From: an uncultured Ruminococcus sp.
GTDB taxonomy: Bacteria; Bacillota; Clostridia; Oscillospirales; Ruminococcaceae
Length of the DNA stretch: 64,000 bases
Reading direction: 5' to 3'
NCBI GenBank assembly: GCA_947627625.1
Contig: CANQWR010000001.1
Span: 62,001-126,000, forward strand
The notes under the pieces were generated by a model that saw nothing but the letters and a program-made list of their open reading frames with translations, was not told the origin of the DNA and made no database searches. Position 1 is the first letter of the stretch, and each line of letters begins with the position of its first letter. Shown one piece after another: positions 43,334 to 52,694 of this stretch. The position numbers were made by a program, and so were the translations under genes.

Positions 43334-44704
43334 TCAGCGTATAGAGCCGACAGTCCTCGGGTAGAGTATCACATCACGGATATTTGACATACCTGTTGTG
43401 TACATGATAAGTCTCTCAAAGCCCAGACCGAAACCGCCGTGCGGAACAGAGCCGTACTTTCTCAAATCGAGATAGTCGGAGTACAGATCAAGATTCATGT
43501 TTCTCTCTTTCATAGCGGAGACAAGTTTTTCATAGTCCGCCTCACGCTCACTACCGCCTATGATCTCACCGACTTCGGGGACGAGCAGGTCAACGGCAGC
43601 GACAGTCTTTCCGTCGGGGTTCTGTTTCATGTAGAAGGACTTTATTTCTTTCGGGTAGTCCGTCACAAAAACAGCCTTTTTGAAAACTTTTTCGGCAATA
43701 TACCTCTCATGTTCGGTCTGCAAGTCACAGCCCCACTCAACGGGATAGACAAAATTTTCACCCGAATTTTTGAGAAGTTCAATAGCTTCGGTGTAAGTAA
43801 CTCTGCCGAAATCGTGGGAAATCAGGTCCTCAAGCTTTTTTCTTAAACCCTTTTCAAAGTGAGCCTCAAAGAAGTCCACTTCATCGGGACACTTTTCAAG
43901 AAAAGTCTTTATGACCGATTTGATCATATCTTCGGCTATCTCTATAACGTCATCAAGCTCGGCAAAAGCGACTTCGGGTTCAATGTGCCAGAACTCCGCA
44001 AGGTGCTTTTGAGTGTTGCTGTTCTCTGCACGGAAACTCGGTCCAAAAGTGTAAATTTTTCCCATAGCCATAGCGGAGACTTCACCCTCAAGCTGACCCG
44101 AAACCGAAAGTCCTGCTTTTCTGCCGAAAAAGTCGTTTGAATAGTACTCCTCTTCGGTTTTGAAATCGGGGTTAAAGCCGACAGTAGTCACCTGAAACAT
44201 CTCTCCCGCACCCTCACAGTCGCTACCCGTGATAAGAGGGGTGTTCACATATATATAATTATTTTTCTGGAAATATGAGTGTATCGCATCGGCAAGCACG
44301 GAACGCACTCTCCAGACGGCGTTAAAAGTGTTTGAACGACCTCTTAAATGCGGTACGGAGCGGAGAAATTCAAGGGTGTGACCTTTTTTCTGTAGAGGAT
44401 AGTCTGTCGGACAGTCACCGAGTACGGTTATACTGTCGGGGTTGGTGTTTATTTCGGCAGTACCGTTTCTGCCCTCCACAATTTTTCCGCTGACTTTCAG
44501 GGACATTCCCACTCTTGGTTCTTTGTAGCCCTCTGTCTTGTCAATGACTATCTGGATATTTTTAAGGCAAGTGCCGTCATTTAGTTCAACAAATGCGACA
44601 CTCTTTGAGTTTCTGGAAGTCCTCACCCAACCGCAGACAGTGACCTCCTTTCCGAGCCACTCCTGCGGAGATTTGACTATCTCTTTTATGTCGGTGTGTT
44701 TCAC
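43334..44704 (-). CDS. asnS: Asparagine-tRNA ligase
   Basis: A 456-residue class IIb synthetase. The N-terminal OB fold is KEVTVCGWVRTSRNSK; motif 2 is FRAENSNTQKHLAEFW and motif 3 is GGFGLGFERLIM. It charges tRNA-Asn. The start is GTG with AAAGGA 10 bases upstream. It follows nfo by 36 bp and precedes asnA by 42 bp. Confidence 0.96.
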   Translation of the reverse strand: MKHTDIKEIVKSPQEWLGKEVTVCGWVRTSRNSKSVAFVELNDGTCLKNIQIVIDKTEGYKEPRVGMSLKVSGKIVEGRNGTAEINTNPDSITVLGDCPTDYPLQKKGHTLEFLRSVPHLRGRSNTFNAVWRVRSVLADAIHSYFQKNNYIYVNTPLITGSDCEGAGEMFQVTTVGFNPDFKTEEEYYSNDFFGRKAGLSVSGQLEGEVSAMAMGKIYTFGPSFRAENSNTQKHLAEFWHIEPEVAFAELDDVIEIAEDMIKSVIKTFLEKCPDEVDFFEAHFEKGLRKKLEDLISHDFGRVTYTEAIELLKNSGENFVYPVEWGCDLQTEHERYIAEKVFKKAVFVTDYPKEIKSFYMKQNPDGKTVAAVDLLVPEVGEIIGGSEREADYEKLVSAMKERNMNLDLYSDYLDLRKYGSVPHGGFGLGFERLIMYTTGMSNIRDVILYPRTVGSIR

Positions 44705-44740
44705 ACAAACCAGTCCTTTCTTTCACAATTTCGGTGAGAT

Positions 44741-45571
44741 TTACTTATAATTTTCCCTAAGAAATTTTATCTCACGGGCATAGCCGTCCATATCGTTGGG
44801 AGTTTCGAGAATAAACGGGAGTTTTCTCAGTGCGGAGTGATTTATAATTCTCACAAGAGCCTCCGAGCCTATGTGACCCTCACCAATTCTTGCGTGTCTG
44901 TCCTTGTGGGAGTTGCACGGGTTGAGACTGTCATTTAAGTGGACAGCTTTTAGTTTTTCAAGACCAATAATTTTGTCGAACTCCTCAAGAACTTTGTCAA
45001 GAGAATTTACTATATCATAACCGCCGTCCCAGACGTGGCAGGTGTCGAGACAGACACCGAGTTTGTCTTTCAGCTCAACTCTGTCGATTATGTCTCTTAT
45101 CTCCCGAAAATTTCCACCGATTTCGGAACCTTTTCCCGCCATAGTTTCAAGCAGTACTATAGTGGACTGCTTTTCGGTGAGTACGCTGTTTAGTTGCTGT
45201 GAAATAAGTTTAACACCCGTCTCAACGCCCTGTTTAACATGGGAGCCGGGGTGGAAGTTGTAATAATTTTCGGGGAGATTTTCGAGTTTTTGAATGTCCT
45301 CCCGCAACGCCTGTTTTGAAAAGTGGCGTACTTTTGCATCGGCAGAGCAGAGATTCATAGTATAAGGTGCATGGGCGACGAGTTTGCCGAAATTATTTTC
45401 AATCAGAAATTTTCTGCAATTTTGAATATCCGCAAGGTCTATTGACTTTGTGGAACTGCCCCTCGGATTTCTGACAAAAAATGCGAAAGTGTCCGCACCT
45501 ATGCTCTGAGCCTGACGAGCCATTGACAGAAAACCTCCCGAGACGGACAGGTGACAGCCTATACAGAGCAT
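44741..45571 (-). CDS. nfo: Endonuclease IV
   Basis: A 276-residue TIM-barrel AP endonuclease for base-excision repair. Zinc ligands appear in [35 protein letters not shown] and [10 protein letters not shown]. Length is normal. GGGGAGAG lies 7 bases before the ATG. It is 18 bp downstream of ppiB in a minus-strand run starting at the promoter near 46.68 kb. Confidence 0.96.
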   Translation of the reverse strand: MLCIGCHLSVSGGFLSMARQAQSIGADTFAFFVRNPRGSSTKSIDLADIQNCRKFLIENNFGKLVAHAPYTMNLCSADAKVRHFSKQALREDIQKLENLPENYYNFHPGSHVKQGVETGVKLISQQLNSVLTEKQSTIVLLETMAGKGSEIGGNFREIRDIIDRVELKDKLGVCLDTCHVWDGGYDIVNSLDKVLEEFDKIIGLEKLKAVHLNDSLNPCNSHKDRHARIGEGHIGSEALVRIINHSALRKLPFILETPNDMDGYAREIKFLRENYK

Positions 45572-45589
45572 TTTCAGTCTCTCCCCTCT

Positions 45590-46063
45590 TTAATCAGTTA
45601 TATAAGCCCTTTTTATGACCTGTGGCAGGACGGGGTTGTCATTGACATCGGTTCTGACAGATGCGATTTCGTCCACAACGTCCATACCCTCAACGACTTT
45701 TCCGAAAGCGGCGTACTGACCGTCAAGATAGGGTGCATCAGCGTGCATTATAAAGAATTGAGAGCCTGCGGAGTTCGGGTGACTTGCCCTTGCCATAGAC
45801 ACAACGCCCCTTGTGTGTTTGAGATTATTTTCAACACCGTTTGCGGAGAACTCTCCCTTTATAGTCCAACCCGGACCGCCTGTGCCGTTACCCTTTGGAC
45901 AGCCTCCCTGAATCATAAAGCCTGAAATGACCCTGTGAAAAGTCAGACCGTCATAGAAGCCGTCTTTCACAAGCTTTTCAAAATTTTCGCACGATATGGG
46001 TGCGATTTCGGGATAGAGTTCGATTTTTATCTGTCTGCCGTTTTGCATTTCAATTATTACCAT
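45590..46063 (-). CDS. ppiB: Peptidyl-prolyl cis-trans isomerase (cyclophilin)
   Basis: A 157-residue cyclophilin with no export signal. Active-site blocks are FHRVISGFMIQGG, GPGWTIKGEF and AGSQFFIMHADAPYLDGQYAAFG (given as AGSQFFI and LDGQYAAFG). It catalyses proline isomerisation in the cytosol. GGAGG precedes the ATG. It is 29 bp downstream of the anchored hypothetical gene. Confidence 0.95.
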   Translation of the reverse strand: MVIIEMQNGRQIKIELYPEIAPISCENFEKLVKDGFYDGLTFHRVISGFMIQGGCPKGNGTGGPGWTIKGEFSANGVENNLKHTRGVVSMARASHPNSAGSQFFIMHADAPYLDGQYAAFGKVVEGMDVVDEIASVRTDVNDNPVLPQVIKRAYITD

Positions 46064-46092
46064 AGTTTACCTCCGAATTTTCAATCACAAAT

Positions 46093-46623
46093 TTAGTCAA
46101 GAACTATTGAGAAGTCCGACGGGACAGTCGCATCTTCATAGCTGTTGACCTTGCTTTCCGATTTGTCAGAGTGGTTGAAACCGCTTATTTTATTATTGCC
46201 GTTTTCCTCTTTGTTTTCATGGTACTGTTCAAGCACGGATTTTGTCTCAGTCTCGGTCTCTATTCCGGGAATATACTGTTCAACTATTTCACCGTTTTCG
46301 TCTGTCACGGTGACGACATTGACGACAGTTCCGTCGGGATAGACTGCACCGACAACGTTTCCCTCCTCGTCGTACACATACTGCAAACTCTGTTCGGCGG
46401 ACGTGGTTTCCTCCTCGGCAGAGACCTGATTTTCGGAATTATTTTTCCGAGCGTCACCATTTTCGGCAGAGGGGGTCTGCTTTACATATTCGGGAGTACG
46501 CAGAGGAGGAGTATTATTTTTGATTTTTGCGTCCTCGGTGCAACTTTTTCCCGCCATAATGACGAGCAAACCTGCTATGACCGCCATAGCGAGCGAGGCA
46601 ATTCTCATCTTTTCCAAAGCCAA
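46093..46623 (-). CDS. Hypothetical N-terminally anchored protein
   Basis: A 176-residue protein: a hydrophobic segment SLAMAVIAGLLVIMAG (about residues 10-25) followed by CTE, then a hydrophilic Asn/Glu/Thr/Ser-rich domain. That domain contains YVYDEEGNVVGAVYPDGTVV, a short beta-rich block. The GKSC before the Cys does not fit a lipobox, so a membrane anchor or signal peptide is more likely. A TTG at 46623 has AGGA at suitable spacing; the ATG at 46608 is 19 bases from any site. I recognise no family. It heads the ppiB-nfo-asnS-asnA run behind a good promoter. Confidence 0.7.
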   Translation of the reverse strand: MALEKMRIASLAMAVIAGLLVIMAGKSCTEDAKIKNNTPPLRTPEYVKQTPSAENGDARKNNSENQVSAEEETTSAEQSLQYVYDEEGNVVGAVYPDGTVVNVVTVTDENGEIVEQYIPGIETETETKSVLEQYHENKEENGNNKISGFNHSDKSESKVNSYEDATVPSDFSIVLD

Positions 46624-46653
46624 TCAACCTTTCCTGATTTATCAGATAGAAAT

Positions 46654-46682
46654 ATTATAAACCATGCCGAAAAAAAAGTCAA
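46654..46682 (-). promoter_or_regulatory. Promoter for the hypothetical-ppiB-nfo-asnS-asnA run
   Basis: On the minus strand TTGACT (46677-46682), 17-bp spacer, TATAAT (46654-46659), about 30 bp before the TTG start. Confidence 0.85.
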
Positions 46683-46736
46683 GAGTTTATTATATTTTTA
46701 TTGCTTTGGTTTTTGGGACTGTGTGGGGGGAGACAC

Positions 46737-46940
46737 TGTCTTTCGGTTCACCAAAATTAAAAAAGTGGGCTATCATGGGGAGTCCCCCGTTCAGGGAGCA
46801 AAGCCCCCTGCCCTTATCGTTCTCTTTTAATCGTTCACCCTGATATTTTCTTTTGTGGGAATAATCATGGGGGGTGGGGGGTGACCCCCGTTCAGGGATT
46901 TAGGGGGCGGAAGCCCCCTGCCCCTTATCGTTCCCAAATA
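46737..46940 (+). repeat. Composite repeat, copy 5 (two shortened A modules)
   Basis: This occupies most of the gap 46624-46960 (337 bp) together with the promoter above. It holds two internally deleted A modules. One starts CCAAAATTAAAAAAGTGG then TATCATGGGG and ends CCCTTATCGTTCT (to about 46822). The other starts GTGGGAATAATCATGGGG and ends CCCCTTATCGTTC (about 46856-46934). Both keep the first and last segments but lack the middle hairpin. Confidence 0.82.
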
Positions 46941-46960
46941 AAAAGTCCAAAAAATTAAAT

Positions 46961-48253
46961 TTATTCTCCTGATTTTATTTCAACAGCTCCCACGGGTCTT
47001 ATATTCAGAATTTGACAGCTGTTTTCGCCAAAAACGGCGTTCATTTCATCGGCGTAATATTCGGCGAGATAAGTCGGCACAAACGCCTGAACCGCTCCCG
47101 CAAAGCCGTTTCCGTGGACTCTTACCGCACCGCTCCCGCCAAGCCTTCTCTTACTGAGCATAATTGCAAGCGGAATTTGCTGATTTTCGGGGTTTTTGGA
47201 CGAGTAGAGATTCTGGAGCATTATTGCAGACGATTCGCCCGATTCGTTCATAAGACGGAAAAATTCCTCCGTGTCACCCACTTCAAGAGCTTCCGCCTGA
47301 GCAGTCACACGTCTGTTTTCGGCAAAGAAGTGTGCAGTCCTGAGAATAGCCCTGTCGGAACAGGAGCGTCTCAGTTCGGGAAGTCGGAAATAAAATTCGT
47401 CCTCATCGGCATCACGGAGAGTTTCCCTGCCCAAAGCTGTCGCAACAGAACGCATTTCTTCAGAGATAGATATGTACTCCTCACTGAAATCTGTATCTGT
47501 ACTCTTTGTGTCGGTGATACAGAGGGAGTAGCCCGATTCGGAGAAGTCAAACCTGACAGGCTCTATACTTGGATTTGACGGATTGTAGAAGTCAATGCAG
47601 ACAAATCCTCCCACCGAACACACCATCTGATTCATTAAACTTGTCGGCTTGCCGAAGTAGACGTTTTCCGCAAACTGGGCAATTCTCGCTCTCTCTTCTG
47701 CACTTGATTCACCATTGTTAAAAAGATTGTCAATTATCAGAGTTATCAGCACTTCAAAGGCGGACGAGGACGACAGTCCGCAGCCGCTGTTTATCTCCGA
47801 GACAGCATAGACGTTAAAGCCCTTTACGTCTATTCCCGACTGTATAAATGCAGATGCAATTCCCCTTATCAGTGACGCAGATGTACCCTTTTCGGAGTCG
47901 TCTATATCGAGTTTGTCAAGGGATATTTCGTCAGAGCGATAGCCCTCCGACCTCACTCTTATCACGTTGTCGTCATTGGGGGAGGCGAATGCGATTATGT
48001 CGAGATTTACAGCCGAGACGAGTACACAGCCGTGCTGACGGTCTGTGTGGTTTCCGCCGACTTCCGTCCTTGCGGGTGACGAAAATATAAATACTTCACC
48101 GTTTTCGGGGTAGAGTTTTGAAAATTTTTCGGCACAGCTCATATATCTGACTTTCTGCCTGAGCAGTTCTTTTTCGGACTTTCCGTAAAGAGTCCTCATC
48201 TGAGTGTCGAAACTGCCGTTTGATATACCGTTTATAAATTCCTGAATAAGCAT
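46961..48253 (-). CDS. Galactokinase-like GHMP family protein (atypical active site)
   Basis: A 430-residue GHMP kinase-fold protein closest to galactokinases. Motif 1 reads SPARTEVGGNHTDRQHG; in galactokinases this is GRxNLIGEHTDYN, so the sugar-binding Glu is Asn (N68). Motif 2 is GCGLSSSSAFE (ATP loop, intact) and motif 3 is HGNGFAGAVQAF. The catalytic segment, normally CGxMDQ, reads TSLMNQM, so the catalytic Asp is Asn (N208). ATP binding seems kept, while galactose phosphorylation is doubtful; a regulator or a kinase with other chemistry is possible. GGAGA precedes the ATG. No galT or galE lies nearby. Confidence 0.8.
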   Translation of the reverse strand: MLIQEFINGISNGSFDTQMRTLYGKSEKELLRQKVRYMSCAEKFSKLYPENGEVFIFSSPARTEVGGNHTDRQHGCVLVSAVNLDIIAFASPNDDNVIRVRSEGYRSDEISLDKLDIDDSEKGTSASLIRGIASAFIQSGIDVKGFNVYAVSEINSGCGLSSSSAFEVLITLIIDNLFNNGESSAEERARIAQFAENVYFGKPTSLMNQMVCSVGGFVCIDFYNPSNPSIEPVRFDFSESGYSLCITDTKSTDTDFSEEYISISEEMRSVATALGRETLRDADEDEFYFRLPELRRSCSDRAILRTAHFFAENRRVTAQAEALEVGDTEEFFRLMNESGESSAIMLQNLYSSKNPENQQIPLAIMLSKRRLGGSGAVRVHGNGFAGAVQAFVPTYLAEYYADEMNAVFGENSCQILNIRPVGAVEIKSGE

Positions 48254-48290
48254 TAAAAATTCTCCGTTCTTTAATTTTTGAAAAGCAAAC

Positions 48291-48735
48291 GTCTGCCTTA
48301 CGGCATTGGGATTTGGGGGGCTTTGCCCCCCAAGCCCCCCACCAAAGGGGGAAACCCCCTTTGGAAACCCGTGATTAAATATTTTTAGTTTTGCGACTAT
48401 TCAAGTTTATTGGAGCCGAGAGTGTCTCCTCCGTGGGAATAATCATGGGGGGTTCGGGGGGATTCTTCCCCCCGACGTGGGTTTGGGGGCAGAACCCCCA
48501 ATGGGGGTTCAGGGGGCGAAGCCCCCTGCCCCTAATCGTTCTAACGGGGGGTGGGAGGTATCTCCTCTGTGGGAATAATCATGGGGGTCTGGGGCGGGGT
48601 ATGGGGTGTCCCCATTTTCAAATCTCCCCCCAGCGGGGTCAAGGGTCAGAGCCCCCAATGGGGGTTCAGGGGGCAAAGCCCCCTGCCCCTAATCGTTCTA
48701 ACGGGGGTTTGGTGGCGAAGCCCCAAATGAATCGT
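48291..48735 (+). repeat. Composite repeat, copy 6 (C + A + rearranged A)
   Basis: This lies in the 698-bp gap 48254-48951. Module C (48291-48408) has a GGGGGGCTTTGCCCCCC hairpin, then CCTTTGGAAACCCGTGATTA and GTTTTGCGACTATTCAAGTTT-type sequence. A full A module follows (about 48433-48545). A second, rearranged A follows at about 48565-48702, with another GGTATGGGGTGTCCCC hairpin inserted. Both A units begin GTGGGAATAATCATGGGG. Confidence 0.87.
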
Positions 48736-48951
48736 TTGCTTCTCTTATTATAAACTATTTTCCGAAAAAAATCTACAGTTTTTGGAAAATTTTTGTAAAG
48801 AATTTATGCACAGCGACAGAAATAGGGCGGTCCGAATTATTTTTGGAATTTTTAAGACTATTTTAAGAAACGTAAACTATAATCATAACCGCAGTAAACA
48901 AAAAGCTGTTAAATGAAAATGAATAAATATTTTTGATAAGGAGTTTTAACT
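48736..48951 (+). promoter_or_regulatory. AT-rich upstream region of the dockerin gene
   Basis: This holds TTATGCACA at 48804-48812 and TATAAT at 48878-48883, without a well-spaced -35. AAGGAG lies 9 bases before the ATG at 48952. No other gene is seen here. Confidence 0.45.
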
Positions 48952-51900
48952 ATGAAAAAACTGAGCAGAAAAATAATCGCAGGAATTTCGTCGGTGTGCG
49001 TACTGACATCGGCAGTACCGTCAATCACGGGCGGTGTGTACGCCGCTGACACGGCAAAGACGGAGACTGTCTATGGTGACACAAATCTTGACGGTGAAGT
49101 CACAATTGCCGACTCGGTCGCAATCCTCCAATACCTCGCAAATTCGGACGAATATGGTCTCTCGGCACAGGCTCTTGACAACGCTGATGTTGAGCTGAGG
49201 GGAAACGGTGTCAACACAAGCGACGCACTCGCAATACAGAAACTTGATGCGAAAGTTATAGAGACACTCCCCGAGTCGTGGGCTGACGGCGGACAGACGG
49301 GTACAGGCACTACAACAGGCGGTTCGGGAACTGCCACAACTACAACAGATTCGGACACTCCACAGGCTGATATAACGTACATTCACCTTGCTGACGGAAA
49401 GACGACAGTGGACGGCAACAACGCTACGGTGTCGGGAGACGTTGTGACTATAATCCATTCGGGAACTTACTACCTTGACGGCACTCTCTCGGACGGTCAG
49501 ATAAAAGTGAGTGTCCCCGACGAAACTGTTGACGCTGAAACAGTGAAAATTTATCTCAACGGTGTGAATATAACGGGAAAGTCCGCACCTGCTATATATG
49601 TAGAAAACGCTGAAAACACTTCCATAAACCTTGTTGACGGCACGGAAAATAAACTCTCTGACGGCGATACTGCCTATTCGGGAGACTGGCTTGAATGTGC
49701 GGTAATCGAAGCAAAGGACGATATAACAATAAAAGGCGGTACAGAGGGTACAGGCACCCTCAACATAACTGCAAATACACAAGATGGCATTGTCTGCAAC
49801 AATGATATTAAATTCACAGGCGGTATCACGACAATAACTACTCTCAACACTGTTGACGAAAATAACGCTGTAAAGGGCAAGAAGTCCGTGACTGTAAAAG
49901 ACGGTACTCTCAACATTGAAGCAGAGGGTGACGGAATTAAGTCGAGCAAGGGAAATGTAGCGGTTCAGGGCGGTCTGCTGAACATAAAAGCAGGTAACGA
50001 CGCAATACAGGCGGAGACTACTATAGACATTTCTGGCGGTACTGTAATTGCAGGCGGTGACGAGGGTCTGACTTCCGTGACGGGTACTAACATAACAGGC
50101 GGTACGGTAATAGCTACTGCAACGGACGAACAGACCGATTTAACACTCATGTCGGGAACTACACAGGGTACAATGCTCCTGAACTGCATTGAGTCCTCCG
50201 AGACAGACGGTTGTTGGAAAAAGGCTGAATCCATCACAACGGGAGACATAAAAGCGTACAAGTGGATGAAGAAGTACAGATATGTAATTCTCAGTGACGC
50301 AAGTATAAAGTCGGGAAGCAAGTACACACTCACGAACCAGTCAAGCGGTAATTCCGTACAGCACAGCGGTGGAGCGGAGTTTTCACAGACAGACGTTGTG
50401 ACGGTCTACAATGAAGTGAATCCCGCAGGCGTTTCGGGTTCAACAGGTGGAAACACCGACACCCCGACAGGTGCAAACGCTATAGCACTTTCGGGTACTT
50501 CAATAAGCTCTTCTGCTGACGGAGTTACGGTAAAAGACGGTGTAGCGACTATTTCAAAGGCGGGAGTTTATGAAGTTTCAGGTGAGGCAAAGAATGTCCA
50601 GATAGAAGTAAACGTTGACAAGACTACATATCCCGATGCTGTTGTTGAACTTGACTTTGTTGGTGCGGACATCTCAAACGACACGACTGCACCTATATAT
50701 GTATCTTCAATAGGTAACGAAGTGCAGATAGTCGCAAAGAGCGGCACGGAGAACGCTATTTCGGACGGCACTTCCCACACGCAGACTTACACCGATTCGG
50801 ACGGCAATACAAACACCGTTGAGGGTGCAGTCTTTGCCCGTGATGATATAAAATTCAAGGGTACGGGAAATCTCACGATAAACGGCAACACGGACGACGC
50901 TGTGGTATGCAAAAATGATATAAAGATATACAACGGCAATATAACGGTGAACGCTGTCAATGACGGCATAAGGGGCAAGGACAGCGTTATAATAGGCAAT
51001 GACGAAAAAGCTGACGGTTCTGCTGTGGACTACAGCACGCTCAAACTCACTGTCAACACAAAGAGCGGTGACGGCATAAAGTCCACTTCCGACGAGGAGA
51101 GTACCGCCGAAAAAGCAGAGGGAGAAGTTGAAATAAACGGCGGAACTGTCAATATAAATTCCTATGCGGACGGCATTCAGGCAGAACAGGAGTTTGTCAT
51201 GAACGGCGGAGACGTTACAATATATACCTATGAGGGTTCAACCTTTGGCGGTACGGTAGGCGGTTCAACAGGCGGAAACCAGTTCGGCGGATTTGGCGGA
51301 GGTTTCGGCGGTGGAATGCAGGAGGGCAATTCCAACAAGTCTGAAATTTCTGCAAAGGGAATAAAAGCTGTCGGAGTTTACGACTCAACGGGTACAACAT
51401 GGCAGGACGGCGGAGACATTGAAATTCTCGGCGGAAATCTGAAGATAGACTCCTCCGACGACTCAATTCACGCAGGCGGTGAAATTGAAATTGAGGGAGG
51501 AAAGCTGTTGCTCGCCTCGGCAGACGATGCTGTCCACTCCGACCACGACCTTACTCTCGGTGAAGAGGGCGGTGCGAACAGTGATTTTGAAATTTACGTC
51601 ACAAAGTGCTATGAGGGCGTAGAGGGAAATAATATTTACCAGTACAGCGGTACTGTAGTGGTAAAATCGGACGATGACGGCTATAACGCTGCCGGCGGTG
51701 CTGATAACTCAGGCTCAGGAAATAACATGGGCTGGGGACAAGGCGGGTTCGGCGGAGGAATGGGCGGTTCAAGCGGAAATATCCTCCAAATTGACGGCGG
51801 TGTCGTAATTGTGCAGTCCGCAAGCGGAGACCATGACGGCATAGACTCCAACGGAAACGTGAACATCACAGGCGGTATCGTAATCGCAAACGGTCAGGAG

Positions 51901-52257
51901 ACTATTGACTGCGGAGACGGCTACAGCGAGAATATAACAGGCGGTACTATCGTTGAGTGTTCGTCACAGGGAGCAGGTTCAATTCAGGCGGGTACACAGT
52001 TCACAGTCGCTGACGAATCGGGAAATGTGATTGTCTCGTTCACAACTATGCAGGCTATGGGTTCACCGTCGATGAATAACACAAGTCTCAAATGCTACAC
52101 AGGCGGTACGATTTCGGGCGGTGCTGACCTGATCACCACCGATGACTCTATGGAAGTCTACACAAACGGCACTATTTCGGGCGGTACTGCCGTATCAGCG
52201 GGAACTTCAAGCGGAAATCAGGGCGGTTTCGGAGGTTTCGGCGGTAGAAGTTTCTGA
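48952..52257 (+). CDS. Secreted N-terminal dockerin protein with duplicated Cthe_2159-like (DUF4353) beta-helix domains
   Basis: A 1101-residue exported protein. The signal peptide (1 to about 31, VYA-A) is followed at once by a type I dockerin (about 40-105). Its first calcium loop is DTNLDGEVTIAD; the second, DVELRGNGVNTSD, is one residue longer with Arg at a ligand position, so it is degenerate. A Thr/Gly linker leads to two DUF4353-type regions (about 124-420 and 505-1090) full of short beta-helix rungs such as GDGIKS, DAIQAE, DDAVVC and DDSIHAGG. The second has Gly-rich inserts (GGFGGGFGGGM and similar). Cthe_2159, the founding member, binds polygalacturonate and cellulose. The dockerin would attach the protein to a cohesin scaffold, giving a cellulosome-borne carbohydrate-binding or processing part (inference). 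Confidence 0.87.
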   Translation: MKKLSRKIIAGISSVCVLTSAVPSITGGVYAADTAKTETVYGDTNLDGEVTIADSVAILQYLANSDEYGLSAQALDNADVELRGNGVNTSDALAIQKLDAKVIETLPESWADGGQTGTGTTTGGSGTATTTTDSDTPQADITYIHLADGKTTVDGNNATVSGDVVTIIHSGTYYLDGTLSDGQIKVSVPDETVDAETVKIYLNGVNITGKSAPAIYVENAENTSINLVDGTENKLSDGDTAYSGDWLECAVIEAKDDITIKGGTEGTGTLNITANTQDGIVCNNDIKFTGGITTITTLNTVDENNAVKGKKSVTVKDGTLNIEAEGDGIKSSKGNVAVQGGLLNIKAGNDAIQAETTIDISGGTVIAGGDEGLTSVTGTNITGGTVIATATDEQTDLTLMSGTTQGTMLLNCIESSETDGCWKKAESITTGDIKAYKWMKKYRYVILSDASIKSGSKYTLTNQSSGNSVQHSGGAEFSQTDVVTVYNEVNPAGVSGSTGGNTDTPTGANAIALSGTSISSSADGVTVKDGVATISKAGVYEVSGEAKNVQIEVNVDKTTYPDAVVELDFVGADISNDTTAPIYVSSIGNEVQIVAKSGTENAISDGTSHTQTYTDSDGNTNTVEGAVFARDDIKFKGTGNLTINGNTDDAVVCKNDIKIYNGNITVNAVNDGIRGKDSVIIGNDEKADGSAVDYSTLKLTVNTKSGDGIKSTSDEESTAEKAEGEVEINGGTVNINSYADGIQAEQEFVMNGGDVTIYTYEGSTFGGTVGGSTGGNQFGGFGGGFGGGMQEGNSNKSEISAKGIKAVGVYDSTGTTWQDGGDIEILGGNLKIDSSDDSIHAGGEIEIEGGKLLLASADDAVHSDHDLTLGEEGGANSDFEIYVTKCYEGVEGNNIYQYSGTVVVKSDDDGYNAAGGADNSGSGNNMGWGQGGFGGGMGGSSGNILQIDGGVVIVQSASGDHDGIDSNGNVNITGGIVIANGQETIDCGDGYSENITGGTIVECSSQGAGSIQAGTQFTVADESGNVIVSFTTMQAMGSPSMNNTSLKCYTGGTISGGADLITTDDSMEVYTNGTISGGTAVSAGTSSGNQGGFGGFGGRSF

Positions 52258-52261
52258 AATT

Positions 52262-52660
52262 ATTAAGGCTTACGCCTTTGGTGTTGGGGGGACTCCGCCC
52301 TCCACCCCCGTCAAAATGGGACTCCTCCTTTGGAAACCCGTGATTAAATATTTTTGGTTTTGCGACTATTCAAGTTTTTGTTTATCATGGGAGTGTCTCC
52401 CCTGTGGAATAATCATGGGGGGTTCGGGGGGATGCTTCCCCCCGACGGGGGTCCAGGGGGCGAAGCCCCTGCCTCTTATCGTTCAAATATTTAGAGGGAA
52501 CTGCATCCGTTCGACTATTATTTTGATAGAAAAATTTCCAAAAAAATATAATTTTAAGAAAATTATTTTTTGGGCAAAGCCCCCTGCCCCTAATCGTTCT
52601 AATTAAATTTCAGAGGGCAACACCCCTGTCTTCTATCGTTCTAATAGGGGACAACTTCCC
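52262..52660 (+). repeat. Composite repeat, copy 7 (C + A + B + decayed A)
   Basis: This sits in the 574-bp gap 52258-52831. Module C (52262-52377) is nearly identical to copy 6 over its last 51 bp (one mismatch). An A module follows (about 52414-52485), then AT sequence and a B inverted repeat (52537-52573), and decayed A ends with TATCGTTCTAA at about 52632-52650. The rest of the gap holds a terminator and the spoIIGA promoter. Confidence 0.86.
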
Positions 52661-52694
52661 CCTGAACGTCTTATAAAAAAAGTCCACTAAAAAG

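Noticed and set aside
44705..44740. T-box riboswitch before asnS-asnA
   Set aside because: Only 36 bp separate nfo and asnS; there is no room for a T-box and no antiterminator sequence.
49021..49782. 253-codon minus-strand frame opposite the dockerin gene
   Set aside because: Antisense shadow of the Gly/Asp/Thr-rich repeats; no start signal or family similarity.
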